Origin: Mesorhizobium sp. BR1-1-16
GTDB lineage: Bacteria; Pseudomonadota; Alphaproteobacteria; Rhizobiales; Kaistiaceae
Reading direction: 5' to 3'
Length of the DNA: 64,000 bases
Assembly: GCF_020165495.1 (NCBI RefSeq)
Contig: NZ_JAIUIE010000006.1
Coordinates: forward strand, 233,553-297,552
Below are positions 1 through 9,190 of this stretch, one piece after another. Every line of letters begins with the position of its first letter. Position 1 is the stretch's first letter. The notes beneath the pieces are model-generated. The model searched no databases, was not told the origin of the DNA, and saw only the letters and a program-made list of their open reading frames with translations. The position numbers were made by a program, and so were the translations under genes.

Positions 1-613
1 GATGCCGAATTGCCGCGCGATGCGGTCGATCGTCGATGGCCCGTCGCCGGTGAGCTGGTCATGGGCGACGAAGACCCTCGGCCGGCCTCTCGAATCCCGT
101 TCGGCCTCGAGCATGCTCCTGAGCCAGAGCATCTCGCCGTTCAGCGGCTCCATTCCTCGACTTTCGGCTAGCGCTGCAGCGACTGCCGCCGGATCGCCGT
201 GGACATCGACGACCAAAGGTTCGGCACCGAACTTCGTCAGAGCAGTGAACCAGAACGGCAGCAGCCGGCTGATCCGGGGATCGTGGATCGCGAACAGCTC
301 CGAACCGCCGAATGACTCAGCCAGCGCCCTCTGCGCCCGATCGGCAAAGGCACCCGCTTCGGGCGAAGCATACCAATCCGCCGGAAACGGCCGCTGATCA
401 AGCCAGCTCATTCCCACGGATGCAAAGATCTCATCGTTGAGCGCGCTGAACCTCCCCGCTTCGAGGCGCCCCGCCGGATGCGTGCCGGTCTCTGGAGCCT
501 GATCCGTCGCCAGATCGCATCCCATCGCGCCGAGCAGCCTCGCCAGGGTAGCGGCGCCGGCACCATCCACGCCGAGCAGCAGCAGGGCTCTGCGCGTTCT
601 TCTTCCTGTCATG
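1..613 (-). CDS. Sulfotransferase-like protein, 3' end cut by window
   Basis: A minus-strand frame stays open from an ATG at 613 to the window edge, giving 204 residues without a stop. The organisation resembles the sulfotransferase family of envelope polysaccharide loci: an N-terminal nucleotide-loop position (residues 11-20, LLLGVDGAGA), an LND motif near residue 58, and HDPRISRLLPFW near 110-121, which in the family normally reads KDPRICRLLPFW. The usual PAPS-binding loop of the family (HRSGTS) is replaced here by VDGAGA, so catalytic activity is doubtful. The family assignment is from pattern memory; the C-terminus is not visible. A degenerate non-catalytic homologue is as likely as an active enzyme. 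Confidence 0.6.
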
Positions 614-887
614 GACGCAACTCGTTGACGGCGTGTTCTCGGGCCAGAGACCATTGCGACAAGTGCCGGGCAAGTCAATCAGAGCGGCGCGCCCGCCGAT
701 TGGCTCGACGACCAGTATTTCCGACCTTGGACCAAATGTCGCAATCGTTGACGAAGAGCTGGACCTGATCTACGTCGGATCGGCTTTCGGTTCCTCTGCC
801 GCCACGCTTGCCTCGAAGCCAGATCCGGACATTTCACACGGCGCGACCTTCTGCTCGTCGATCGAACGGAAGGCCGCGCCTGTTTCG
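614..887. other. Intergenic stretch, nothing recognised
   Basis: This gap separates the DUF4170 gene from the sulfotransferase-like gene, both on the minus strand. Reading frames on either strand give arginine-rich, low-complexity translations without recognisable motifs, and I see no clear terminator hairpin. Confidence 0.4.
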
Positions 888-1079
888 CTAGTGTTCCGCC
901 GCGATGGTAAACCGGACGCAACACTGGCTTCGATTGTCTTCGGAGAGGCGGCGCCAGGCTTCCTCGGCTTTGCGCCGTTCGCCGAACGGCCCGACCACGC
1001 GCTCGCTGCCCTCGATCAGCTTGTCGAATGTCGTCGAGGCATATTCACCGCCGACGATCCAGAAACGCGATGGATGCAT
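888..1079 (-). CDS. DUF4170 family small protein
   Basis: A 63-residue protein beginning MHPSRFWIVGGEY and containing GPFGERRKAEEAWRRLSEDNRSQCCVRFTIAAE. This pattern matches the DUF4170 family, which is confined mainly to Alphaproteobacteria and has no established function. The length is normal for the family. The start is well supported by GGGAGAGAGATC directly before ATG. It begins 14 nt after the isocitrate lyase stop codon on the same strand, so co-transcription with aceA is likely. No membrane segment or signal peptide is visible. Confidence 0.8.
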   Translation of the reverse strand: MHPSRFWIVGGEYASTTFDKLIEGSERVVGPFGERRKAEEAWRRLSEDNRSQCCVRFTIAAEH

Positions 1080-1093
1080 GATCTCTCTCCCTG

Positions 1094-2383
1094 TTATTCA
1101 GCGGCTGTTAGGAACTGCTCTGCCTCGGTCGATTCCGCCATGGCGGTGGTCGAGGAGAGGCCGCCGGTGATCGCAAGCGACACCTGGTCGAAATAGCCGG
1201 TGCCGACTTCGCGCTGGTGGCGCGTCGCCGTATAGCCATCGGCCTCCGAAGCGAATTCGGCCTGCTGCAATTCGCTGTAGGCGCCCATGCCGCGGTCGCG
1301 ATAGCCGGAGGCCAGCGTGAACATCGAATGGTTCAGCGCATGGAAGCCGGCGAGCGTCACGAACTGGAACTTGTAGCCCATGGCACCCAGCTCGCGCTGG
1401 AAGGTCGCGATCGTCTCCGGATCGAGCTTCTGCCGCCAGTTGAACGAGGGCGAGCAGTTATAGGCCAGCATCTTGCCGGGATAACGCGCATGGATTGCCT
1501 CGGCAAAGGCGCGCGCGTCATCGAGATCCGGATGCGAGGTTTCCCACCACAGGAGATCGGCATAGGGCGCAAAGGCGAGGCCACGCGCGATGCAATGATC
1601 GAGCCCCGTTCCCTCCTTGAGGCGATGGAAGCCTTCAGGTGTCCGTGCGCCTTCTTCGATGAACGGCCGGTCGCGCGGATCGATGTCCGATGTGATCAAC
1701 CGCGCCGATTCCGCATCCGTCCGCGCGACGACCAGAGTCGAGACGCCCATGACATCGGCGGCGAGCCGCGCGGCGATCAGGTTGCGCTCATGCTGCGCCG
1801 TCGGGATCAGCACCTTGCCGCCGAGATGGCCGCACTTCTTCTCCGAGGCGAGCTGGTCCTCGAAATGGACCGCTGCCGCGCCGGCCTCGATATAGGCCTT
1901 CATGATCTCGAAGGCGTTGAGCGGCCCACCGAAACCCGCCTCGGCATCGGCGACGATCGGCACGAACCAGTCACGTGACGCCGCGCCCTCCCCGCGCTCG
2001 ATCTGGTCGGCGCGCTGCAGCGTCTTGTTGATGCGGCGACAGAGCTCCGGGCCAGCATTGGCCGGATAGAGGCTCTGGTCCGGATACATGGCTCCGGCCG
2101 TATTGGCATCGGCCGCGACCTGCCAGCCCGAGAGGTAGATCGCCTGCAGTCCGGCCTTGACCATCTGCATCGCCTGGTTGCCCGTGACGGCGCCGAGCGC
2201 GTTGACATAGGGCATGTCGCTCAGCTGCCGCCACAGTCTGTCTGCGCCGCGCTCAGCCAGCGTATGTGCGATCGCCACCGAACCGGCGAGCCGTGCCACA
2301 TCGGCCGCACCATAGGGGCGACGGATGCCGTCAAAACGGCCCTTGGGCTGGCTGGCGAGAAAGGCTTCGAAATCGCGTGACAT
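1094..2383 (-). CDS. aceA: Isocitrate lyase
   Basis: Cleaves isocitrate to glyoxylate and succinate, the first step of the glyoxylate bypass, needed for growth on acetate and fatty acids. The protein is 429 residues. The family signature KKCGH, with the catalytic cysteine, lies at about residues 182-186. Other hallmarks are [37 protein letters not shown] and [12 protein letters not shown]. The start at 2383 is preferred over an ATG 12 nt upstream because GGAG lies 6 nt before it. A DUF4170 gene follows closely. A RamB/ScfR-type regulator is transcribed divergently from 2545, a known partner arrangement for acetate-regulated glyoxylate genes. Confidence 0.96.
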   Translation of the reverse strand: MSRDFEAFLASQPKGRFDGIRRPYGAADVARLAGSVAIAHTLAERGADRLWRQLSDMPYVNALGAVTGNQAMQMVKAGLQAIYLSGWQVAADANTAGAMYPDQSLYPANAGPELCRRINKTLQRADQIERGEGAASRDWFVPIVADAEAGFGGPLNAFEIMKAYIEAGAAAVHFEDQLASEKKCGHLGGKVLIPTAQHERNLIAARLAADVMGVSTLVVARTDAESARLITSDIDPRDRPFIEEGARTPEGFHRLKEGTGLDHCIARGLAFAPYADLLWWETSHPDLDDARAFAEAIHARYPGKMLAYNCSPSFNWRQKLDPETIATFQRELGAMGYKFQFVTLAGFHALNHSMFTLASGYRDRGMGAYSELQQAEFASEADGYTATRHQREVGTGYFDQVSLAITGGLSSTTAMAESTEAEQFLTAAE

Positions 2384-2544
2384 GATCAGCTCCATTGACA
2401 GGTCGTGACATCGTCTGCCATTGCTTCTGCAACGATGGCAACAACGGCAATGTGCCGATCAAACGGCTGAACTACAAAGGCTTTCTCGATCAATCGGGTT
2501 GTACTGTCACCCTGTGACCGCGAGACATGTAAAGCTGTAAAAAT
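2384..2544. promoter_or_regulatory. Divergent aceA / RamB-like promoter region with TTGC-GCAA dyad
   Basis: This 161-bp divergent intergenic region must hold the promoters of aceA and of the regulator. At 2421-2432 it carries the dyad TTGC-TTCT-GCAA, followed by further GCAA copies at 2438-2441 and 2447-2450. RamB of corynebacteria binds TTTGCAAA-like sequences, so these are reasonable operator candidates. Assignment to this regulator is inference. Confidence 0.4.
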
Positions 2545-3981
2545 ATGACAAACGAGACCGGTCGAAAACTGTTCATTGGCGGCAAGCTGCGGCGCCTTCG
2601 CCGCGATCTCGGGCTGAGCCAGACCAAGCTGGCCGAAGATCTCTCGATATCGCCGAGCTATGCGAACCTGATGGAGCGCAACCAGCGTCCCGTCTCGGCG
2701 CAGATCCTTATCCGTCTCGCCGAGGTCTATGACCTCGACATCGCGGCGCTGGCGTCATCCGAAGATGACCGCAGCCTTGGCGAACTTGCCGAGATGATGG
2801 GTGATCCCCTGTTCCGCGACCTGGCCGTGCCGGCGCAGGAACTGCGGGATCTCGTCGAGACCTGCCCATCGGTCGCCGATGCGATGCGCAGGCTTTACCA
2901 GGCCTATCAGCAGACACAGCGCGATCCCGAAACGTCGACGACGGCCGATATCCGAGCGTTCGATCCGGTCGACGCGGTGCGAAACGCGATCGAGGCAGCA
3001 AAGAACTACTTCCCGGCACTCGACGAAACGGCCGAAGCGCTGGCGGCGGAGCTAACCGAGGCCGGGCCAGACCTCCTCGGCGCCCTGGCAGCACGTTTGC
3101 AGGCCCGCCATGGCGTTCGACTGCGCGTTCTACCGGCTGAGGTGATGGCGGGCGCGCTTCGGCGTTTCGATCGCCATCGCCGGCAATTGCAGCTTTCAGA
3201 AATGGTGTCGCCTTCCGGGCGGATCTTCCAGGCCGCATTCCAGCTTGCGACCATCGAGCACGCGGCACTGATCGACACGCTGGTCGAGGAAACGGCGCTG
3301 ACCGATGCAACAGCGCGGCGGATGTTCCGCATCTTCCTCGCAAACTCTTTAGCCGGCGCGGTGATGATGCCCTATGGCCGCTTCTTCGCCGCCGCCGAGG
3401 CGTGCCGCTACGATGTGGCGGTGCTGACCCAGCGCTTCAATGCCAGCCTCGAGCAGGTCTGTCATCGCCTGACGACGCTGCAGCGGGCCGGCGCCCGCGG
3501 CGTGCCCTTCTTCATGATCCGCGTCGATGATGCCGGCAATGTCTCGAAGCGCCATGCCTCCGGCCGCTTCCATCTCTCGCGCTATGGCGGCACCTGCCCG
3601 CTCTGGAACCTGCACGAGACCTTCCGCAGCCCGGGCGCCATCCTGACGCAGCGGCTCGAAATGCCGGATGGCACCGCGTTCTTCTCGATCGCCGCGACTG
3701 TCAGCGGCGCGCGACAGCCCTTCCCGGCGCGGGAAGCGCGCTTTGCGATCGGCCTTGTCTGCGAGATGAAATATGCGGGTCGGATCGTCTATGCCGATGG
3801 CGAGGGCGTCGGCACCGCGCGTATCGGCACCAATTGCCGCCTCTGCGAGCGGACAGATTGTGCCCAGCGCGCCGAACCGCCTGCGGCCCGGCCGATCCTC
3901 ATCGATGAGAACCTGCGCAGTGTAGTGCCGTTCCTGTTCGATCCCGGCCGCGGCAGGGCGCCGCGGACGGGAGATGCGTGA
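2545..3981 (+). CDS. XRE-type regulator of the RamB/ScfR family (ImmA/IrrE-like domain, DUF2083)
   Basis: A 478-residue transcription factor. Residues about 10-65 form an XRE helix-turn-helix (LRRLRRDLGLSQTKLAEDLSISPSYANLMERNQRPVS). The middle matches the ImmA/IrrE-like region of short-chain fatty acid regulators, and a C-terminal DUF2083-type region carries a cysteine cluster, NCRLCERTDC, at about 430-439. This architecture is that of RamB, which controls glyoxylate-cycle and acetate genes, and of ScfR. Its divergent placement next to aceA supports control of the glyoxylate bypass, as activator or repressor, probably responding to an acyl-CoA-type signal. The exact ligand is unknown. Confidence 0.85.
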   Translation: MTNETGRKLFIGGKLRRLRRDLGLSQTKLAEDLSISPSYANLMERNQRPVSAQILIRLAEVYDLDIAALASSEDDRSLGELAEMMGDPLFRDLAVPAQELRDLVETCPSVADAMRRLYQAYQQTQRDPETSTTADIRAFDPVDAVRNAIEAAKNYFPALDETAEALAAELTEAGPDLLGALAARLQARHGVRLRVLPAEVMAGALRRFDRHRRQLQLSEMVSPSGRIFQAAFQLATIEHAALIDTLVEETALTDATARRMFRIFLANSLAGAVMMPYGRFFAAAEACRYDVAVLTQRFNASLEQVCHRLTTLQRAGARGVPFFMIRVDDAGNVSKRHASGRFHLSRYGGTCPLWNLHETFRSPGAILTQRLEMPDGTAFFSIAATVSGARQPFPAREARFAIGLVCEMKYAGRIVYADGEGVGTARIGTNCRLCERTDCAQRAEPPAARPILIDENLRSVVPFLFDPGRGRAPRTGDA

Positions 3982-3989
3982 CTGCCGGC

Positions 3990-5273
3990 TCAGTGACCGC
4001 CAAAAGCCTCGGCGGACGGCAGCGGATCGGCGTGATGCGGCTGGAACAGTTTGCCGCGCTCGGTGACGAGCACGGTCACGAAGGCGCAGAGACCTGCGGC
4101 GAGGAAGCCGATCGCCAGCGGCAGGACCGAACCATCGAAGCTCTGGCTGATGGCGAGACCAGCCAGCGTCCCGAGAATGGTGGTGTAGAAGCCGATCAGC
4201 GAGGACGCCGTTCCGGCGATGTCGCCGAGCGGCTCCATAGCCATGGTGTTGAAGTTCGGCATCGTCAGGCTGAACAGGAACTGGCAACCGGCCAGCGTGA
4301 CCGCGAACACGAGCAGCGGCGGCTTGCCGCCATAGGCGAGCGCCACGGCGAGCATGGCGGCCGAGAAGAGCACGTAACCGCAGATGCCGAAATGCGAGAG
4401 CCGGCGCATGCCGAGCCGCCGCACCAGCCGCGAATTGATGAAGGACGCGATGCCCATCACTGCGGCAAGCGAGCCGAACACCACCGGGAAGATCGCGCCA
4501 AGGCCATAGACCTCGGTTTCGAAGATCTGCTGCGTCGAGCCGAGATAGCCCATCAGCGCGCCGAACATCAGCCCCATCGCCGTGGCATAGCCGACCGTCA
4601 CGCGCTGCGAAAGGCAACGGCGAGCGCCATCGGTGATCCGCTGCACGGAAAACGGCATCCGATATTCGGGCCGCAAGGTCTCGGGCATGCGACGGCCGAA
4701 CCACAGGGCCAGCAGAACGGCGAGCACCAGCATCGAGACGAAAATGGTGTGCCATGTGCCGAAGAGCAGGATCAGGCTGCCAATCGACGGCGCGAAGATC
4801 GGCACGATGATGAAGACCATCATGGTGAGCGACATCACGCGCGCCATTTCGCGCCCCTGAAAGCGGTCGCGCACGATGGCGACCGAGAGGATGCGCGTCG
4901 CGGCAGCGCCCATGCCCTGGATCAGGCGGGCGAGAAGCAGCATCTCGAAACTCGTCGAGAACAACGCGATGAAGCTGCCGATCGCGAAGATGATGAGCCC
5001 GACCATCAAGGTCGGCCGCCGCCCGATGATGTCGGAGAACGGACCGTAGAAGAGCTGCATGATCGCGAAGCCGATCATGTAGACGGTCAGGATCAGCTGC
5101 ACCTCATTGGTCGAGGCGAGGCCGTAATCGGCACGGATCGGATCGAAGGCCGGCAGCAGATTGTCGATCGACATCGAGCCGAGCGCCATCATGAAGGCGA
5201 TGATCAGTACGAATTCGAGGAAAGATGGCGCGGGCTCCGCTCGGGTCGCGGGCACGGTGGACAGGACGGACAT
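3990..5273 (-). CDS. Bcr/CflA-type MFS drug efflux transporter
   Basis: A 427-residue inner-membrane protein with twelve predicted hydrophobic helices. The MFS motif A variant FYGPFSDIIGRRPTLMVG lies after helix 2, and the helix 1 motif SIDNLLPAFDPI is typical of the Bcr/CflA drug:H+ antiporters. RLIQGMGAAATRILSVAIVRD in helices 4-5 is also characteristic. Substrates cannot be read from sequence; homologues export bicyclomycin, sulfonamides or chloramphenicol. Its 3' end converges on the RamB-like gene with an 8-nt gap. Only a weak AGAGA precedes the ATG. Confidence 0.88.
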   Translation of the reverse strand: MSVLSTVPATRAEPAPSFLEFVLIIAFMMALGSMSIDNLLPAFDPIRADYGLASTNEVQLILTVYMIGFAIMQLFYGPFSDIIGRRPTLMVGLIIFAIGSFIALFSTSFEMLLLARLIQGMGAAATRILSVAIVRDRFQGREMARVMSLTMMVFIIVPIFAPSIGSLILLFGTWHTIFVSMLVLAVLLALWFGRRMPETLRPEYRMPFSVQRITDGARRCLSQRVTVGYATAMGLMFGALMGYLGSTQQIFETEVYGLGAIFPVVFGSLAAVMGIASFINSRLVRRLGMRRLSHFGICGYVLFSAAMLAVALAYGGKPPLLVFAVTLAGCQFLFSLTMPNFNTMAMEPLGDIAGTASSLIGFYTTILGTLAGLAISQSFDGSVLPLAIGFLAAGLCAFVTVLVTERGKLFQPHHADPLPSAEAFGGH

Positions 5274-5622
5274 TGCAATTCTCTAAGGTATGAACGTGCA
5301 GGCGGGAGGTCCGGCACGAAGAACGGCACGCGGCGGCAGGCAAAGATGGATCGACCGAAGTGCGGGCTGCAGGAACACTCATAATCCGGCTTTTGTGGCG
5401 CTGCGGTGACCGCCGTCACAATTCCTGATCAAATAATGTTCCCTTACGAAAAATACGTCGAGCAAGGCAGGACGGTCAACCGTCATGAGGCTCAACGGCG
5501 ATGATCTCCCTATCGAAACTGCGGCAAAACTGCGCAAGCGCGACAGGAACCGCACGACTGCCGCGTTGAAGGCGGCATCGTTCGCTATGAGAGCCGGGCG
5601 ATGGCACAGCGGGGGAAACGAG
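5274..5622. promoter_or_regulatory. Divergent intergenic region, MFS transporter / methyltransferase
   Basis: About 350 bp between divergent genes. It contains an AT-rich patch at about 5419-5458 that is likely to hold promoter elements, and a short dyad GACGGT-CA-ACCGTC at 5471-5484 that could be an operator. An in-frame ATG at 5485 would extend the methyltransferase, but the extension is arginine-rich and not family-like. No regulator gene adjoins the region. Confidence 0.35.
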
Positions 5623-6375
5623 ATGGGACGTTTTGCGACGACTGCGGAGACCTACAGGCGCTTCCGCGAACCCTATCCGGCCGGCTTCTTCGCGTTGATC
5701 GCGGGGCGGCTGGCGTTGGACGGCCATCAAGCGCTGATCGATCTCGGCACGGGTCCCGGCGTGCTCGCGCTCGGCCTTCATCCTTATGTCGGCTCGATCC
5801 TCGGCGTCGATCCGGAGCCGAACATGCTGGCCGCAGCGCGCAACGACGCCGCTGCCGCGGGGATCGAGTTGCCCCTGATGGCCGGGCGGACGGAAGATCT
5901 GCCGGCTGACATCGGCACGTTCGACGTCATCACCATCGGCCGGGCGCTGCACTGGATGGACCGGGCGGCGACGCTTCCGGTTCTCGAGCGCATCCTCGCC
6001 CCCGGCGGCGCGATCCTCATCTGCGGCACGTCCCCCGTGAAAGACGCGCGCAATCCCTGGTTCGAGGCCTTCGAGTCGGTCAACCTCGCTTACTCCGCCC
6101 GCAAGACGACGGGCTGGAGGGAGATCTATGAGAACTGGTTCACCGACACGCCCTTCGTCGAGGGCGAAACGATCGAGCATGAGTTCACGCAGATGATCAC
6201 GCCCGAGGCGCTGTTCGAGCGGCTTCTGACCCGCTCTTCGACGTCGCCGGCTGTCCTTGGCGACCGGACCGAGAGCTGCCGGGAGGATGTGATGGCCGCC
6301 CTCGCACCGTTTTTTCGGGATGGCCCGCGCACAGAGACCCTGAAGGCAAAGGCAACCGTCTATCGTCGCCGCTGA
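5623..6375 (+). CDS. Class I SAM-dependent methyltransferase
   Basis: A 250-residue cytoplasmic methyltransferase. The SAM-binding motif I LIDLGTGPGVLALGL is followed by the acidic VDPEPNML, TFDVITIGRALHWMD (motif II/post-motif pattern), and the APGGAILICG strand, giving a Methyltransf_11/25-type Rossmann fold. The start at 5623 is chosen for its strong GGGGGAAACGAG ribosome site; longer in-frame starts lack family sequence. The family includes UbiE-like and Tam-like enzymes and the substrate is unknown. It stands alone and converges on recN, so context gives no pathway. Confidence 0.8.
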   Translation: MGRFATTAETYRRFREPYPAGFFALIAGRLALDGHQALIDLGTGPGVLALGLHPYVGSILGVDPEPNMLAAARNDAAAAGIELPLMAGRTEDLPADIGTFDVITIGRALHWMDRAATLPVLERILAPGGAILICGTSPVKDARNPWFEAFESVNLAYSARKTTGWREIYENWFTDTPFVEGETIEHEFTQMITPEALFERLLTRSSTSPAVLGDRTESCREDVMAALAPFFRDGPRTETLKAKATVYRRR

Positions 6376-6414
6376 AAAGCCCGTGGACGGCGCGGCCGCC
6401 AGGGGCAAGGCGCC

Positions 6415-8103
6415 TTAGGCAGCTCCGCCGATCAGCTGCGCCGCGGCGGCGCGCGCCTCGTTGGTGATGACGCTGCCGGCCAGCATACGGGCGATCTCTT
6501 CCTGCCGCTCGTGGCCGCGAAGCGGTGTCACCCCGGTCGCGACCCGCTCCTCGCCCGATGGTTGCCCGACTTGGCCGACAAGCGTCTTGGCGATCAGGAG
6601 ATGGCTGTAGGCTCGCGCTGCGACCTGCGGCGCATGTGTCACGGAAAGGACCTGAACCCGCTCGGCGAGGCGCGCCAGACGGCGGCCGATCGCCTCGGCG
6701 ACGGCGCCGCCGACACCGGTATCGATCTCGTCGAAGACCAGCGTCGGCGCCGAGCCACGATCGGCCAGCGCGACCTTGATGGCGAGCAGGAAGCGCGACA
6801 GCTCACCGCCGGAAGCAACCTTCATTAACGGCCCCGGCCGCGTGCCTGGATTGGTGCGGACCACGAAGGAGACGGCATCGATGCCGCTCTCCGAGCGCTC
6901 CTCGCCGTCGCTTTCGATGGCGACGATGAACGCCGCACGCTCCAGCTTCAGCGCCGGCAGTTCTTCCGCGACGCGCAGTTCCAGCGCATCGGCGGCGGCA
7001 CGGCGGCGAGCGGAAAGCGCGGCGGCGCGGATGTCGAAGCTGTGCCGCGCCTGCTCGGCAGCGGCCTCGAGCGCCGCCAGCCGTTCTTCGCCTGAATCGA
7101 GTGCGGTGAGATCGGCTTCCATGCGGATGCGCAGCCCGGCCAGCCCCTCGACCGGCACATCATGCTTGCGCGCAGCGGCCCGCAGCGCGAACAGCCGCTC
7201 CTCCGTGCGCTCCAGTTCCTTCGGATCGAAATTGCTGGCCCGGATCGAAGCGTCGAGCAGGCCTTCCGCCTCTTCCAGCGCATCGATGGCCTGGTCGACG
7301 GCCTCGACGACACCGTCGAGCAGCCCGCCGGCCTGATCGCGCTTGCGCTCCAGACGTCGCGCCAGGCTTGCCAACGTCGGCACGGGCGACGCATGGCCGG
7401 CGATCGTTTCATGCGCGTCGGCAAGATCGGTCGCGATCTTCTCGATCTGCATCATCCGGTGACGCGTGGCGGCAAGCTCCGTCTCTTCGCCGGCCTGCGG
7501 CGCAAGACGCTGCAACTCGTCGACGGCCGCGCGGAGATAGTCTCCCTCGCTGCGCGCCGAGGCGATGCGTCGTCGCAGCAATGCCACTTCACTCTCCGCC
7601 GCGCGCCAGCCGCGCCATGCGGCAGAGACTTCGCCGGCCTCTCCATCCAGCCCGCCAAACGCGTCGATGAGCTGTCGGTGCACGGCCGGATCGATCAGCG
7701 CGCGATCATCATGCTGCCCGTGGATCTCGACGAGACGCGCGCCAACATCGCGCAGCAGCGCGACGCTTACCGGCTGGTCGTTGACATAGGCGCGGGTGCG
7801 GCCGTCCGCGGTCTGCACGCGGCGAAGGATCAGCTCGCCGTCATGGTCGATGGCATTGTCGGTCAGGAATTGGCGGGCCGGATGCTCGCGCGCCACATCG
7901 AACACGGCGCTCACCTGCCCCTGCGCGGCGCCGTGACGGACCAGTGCCCCGTCGCCTCGCCCGCCGAGCGCCAGCGCCAGGGCGTCGAGCAGGATCGACT
8001 TGCCGGCGCCGGTCTCGCCGGTCAAAACCGTCATGCCCGGCGCAAAATCGATCTCGAGCCTGTCGATCAGGACAATGTCGCGGATGGACAGCGCTGCGAG
8101 CAT
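6415..8103 (-). CDS. recN: DNA repair protein RecN
   Basis: SMC-like ATPase that acts early in double-strand break repair. The protein is 562 residues, near the usual length. Walker A GETGAGKS is at residues 29-36, followed by two central alpha-helical coiled-coil arms (about 150-380). The ABC signature SGGELSRFLLAI and Walker B LVFDEIDTGVGG are near the C-terminus, followed by VLSVTHAPQVAA. It is the last gene of the co-directional division block, after bamD (gap 22 nt). In many relatives ligA follows recN, but here the next gene is on the opposite strand. Confidence 0.96.
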   Translation of the reverse strand: MLAALSIRDIVLIDRLEIDFAPGMTVLTGETGAGKSILLDALALALGGRGDGALVRHGAAQGQVSAVFDVAREHPARQFLTDNAIDHDGELILRRVQTADGRTRAYVNDQPVSVALLRDVGARLVEIHGQHDDRALIDPAVHRQLIDAFGGLDGEAGEVSAAWRGWRAAESEVALLRRRIASARSEGDYLRAAVDELQRLAPQAGEETELAATRHRMMQIEKIATDLADAHETIAGHASPVPTLASLARRLERKRDQAGGLLDGVVEAVDQAIDALEEAEGLLDASIRASNFDPKELERTEERLFALRAAARKHDVPVEGLAGLRIRMEADLTALDSGEERLAALEAAAEQARHSFDIRAAALSARRRAAADALELRVAEELPALKLERAAFIVAIESDGEERSESGIDAVSFVVRTNPGTRPGPLMKVASGGELSRFLLAIKVALADRGSAPTLVFDEIDTGVGGAVAEAIGRRLARLAERVQVLSVTHAPQVAARAYSHLLIAKTLVGQVGQPSGEERVATGVTPLRGHERQEEIARMLAGSVITNEARAAAAQLIGGAA

Positions 8104-8125
8104 CGGGAGGCTAGGCCCTTCCTCC

Positions 8126-9004
8126 TCAGGTCCCGCCGAGGCCGGTTACAGTCTGGAACGCCTTGCTGATCCAGGAACTCTTGTTTTCGGACGGCGACAC
8201 GCCACCGGACTGCAGCAGGCTGTACGCATCCTTGTACCAGGGCGAATCCGGGAAGTTGTGGCCCAGCACCGCGGCGGCCGTCTGCGCTTCGCTGACGATG
8301 CCCATCGCGTAATAGGCTGAGGTCAAGCGATAGAGCGCCTCCTCGACCTGGCGGGTATTGCCATACTGCGTCACGACCGTCTTGAAGCGGTTGATGGCGG
8401 CCGGATATTCGCGGCGCTCCAGATAATAGCGGCCGATCTGCATTTCCTTGCCGGCGAGCTGGTCGCGGGCAACGATGATCGCCTTCTGCGCGTCGTCGAC
8501 ATATTCGGAATTCGGATAGCGCTCGACCACTTCCTGCATCGCGGCGATGGCGCGCTGCGTCGATTCCTGGTCGCGCGTCACGTCGGGGATCTGTTTGAAA
8601 TAGGACTGGCCGATCATGTACTGCGCGTAAGCCGCATCCGGGCTCGCAGGATAGAGCGCCACATAGCGCTTCGCAGCCTCGATCGTGTCGTCATACTTGC
8701 CCTGACGATAATAGGTGAAGGCCTGCATGATCAGGGCCTTGCGGGCCCATTCGGTATAAGGCTGCTGCTTGTCGACCTCGCCGAAGCGCGCCGAGGCGGC
8801 CCGAAGCTTGCCTTCCGACATCAGCTTCAGGCCCTGATTGTAGAGCTCGCCCGCTGGAATGTCTGGCTGGTCGGAGTCGTCTTCCTTGCCGAGGCAGCCG
8901 GCCAGAGCCACCAGCGAGCAGAGCAGGACGACACGAAGCGCGATCGTCCCCTTCCGCCCCAGCTTCGCAGCGGCGGAAGGAAGGGTCGCATCGATATTTG
9001 TCAT
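8126..9004 (-). CDS. bamD: Outer membrane assembly lipoprotein BamD
   Basis: Essential lipoprotein of the BAM complex, which inserts beta-barrel proteins into the outer membrane. It has 292 residues. A basic N-terminus and hydrophobic stretch (residues 17-34) end in the lipobox LAGC, with Cys37 as the lipidation site. TPR-like repeats follow ([67 protein letters not shown]-type helices and [18 protein letters not shown]). The lpxC-bamD-recN order is conserved in Hyphomicrobiales. A 186-bp gap from lpxC may hold a promoter. Confidence 0.94.
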   Translation of the reverse strand: MTNIDATLPSAAAKLGRKGTIALRVVLLCSLVALAGCLGKEDDSDQPDIPAGELYNQGLKLMSEGKLRAASARFGEVDKQQPYTEWARKALIMQAFTYYRQGKYDDTIEAAKRYVALYPASPDAAYAQYMIGQSYFKQIPDVTRDQESTQRAIAAMQEVVERYPNSEYVDDAQKAIIVARDQLAGKEMQIGRYYLERREYPAAINRFKTVVTQYGNTRQVEEALYRLTSAYYAMGIVSEAQTAAAVLGHNFPDSPWYKDAYSLLQSGGVSPSENKSSWISKAFQTVTGLGGT

Positions 9005-9190
9005 GCAGGAATTCGAGCCAGCGGAACCGGCCTCGCCTCTATCGACGGGTCAAAGCACTGCCGCTTCTCTAGCCGAAACGACATCAGTATGTCACCAGCC
9101 GTGCCAGCGCATTGGCGCATTTTCAAGGCAGTGGGATCATCTGGGAGAAAGGGCGCTTCGCAGGCGTCGCCGGGCGAACCGCAGGCCCCG

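Noticed and set aside
633..1196. A 187-residue plus-strand frame
   Set aside because: It overlaps the DUF4170 gene and the end of aceA in antisense and shows no recognisable protein features.
3978..5384. A 468-residue plus-strand frame opposite the drug transporter
   Set aside because: Glutamate/histidine/arginine-rich antisense translation; the minus strand shows a clear twelve-helix transporter with MFS motifs.
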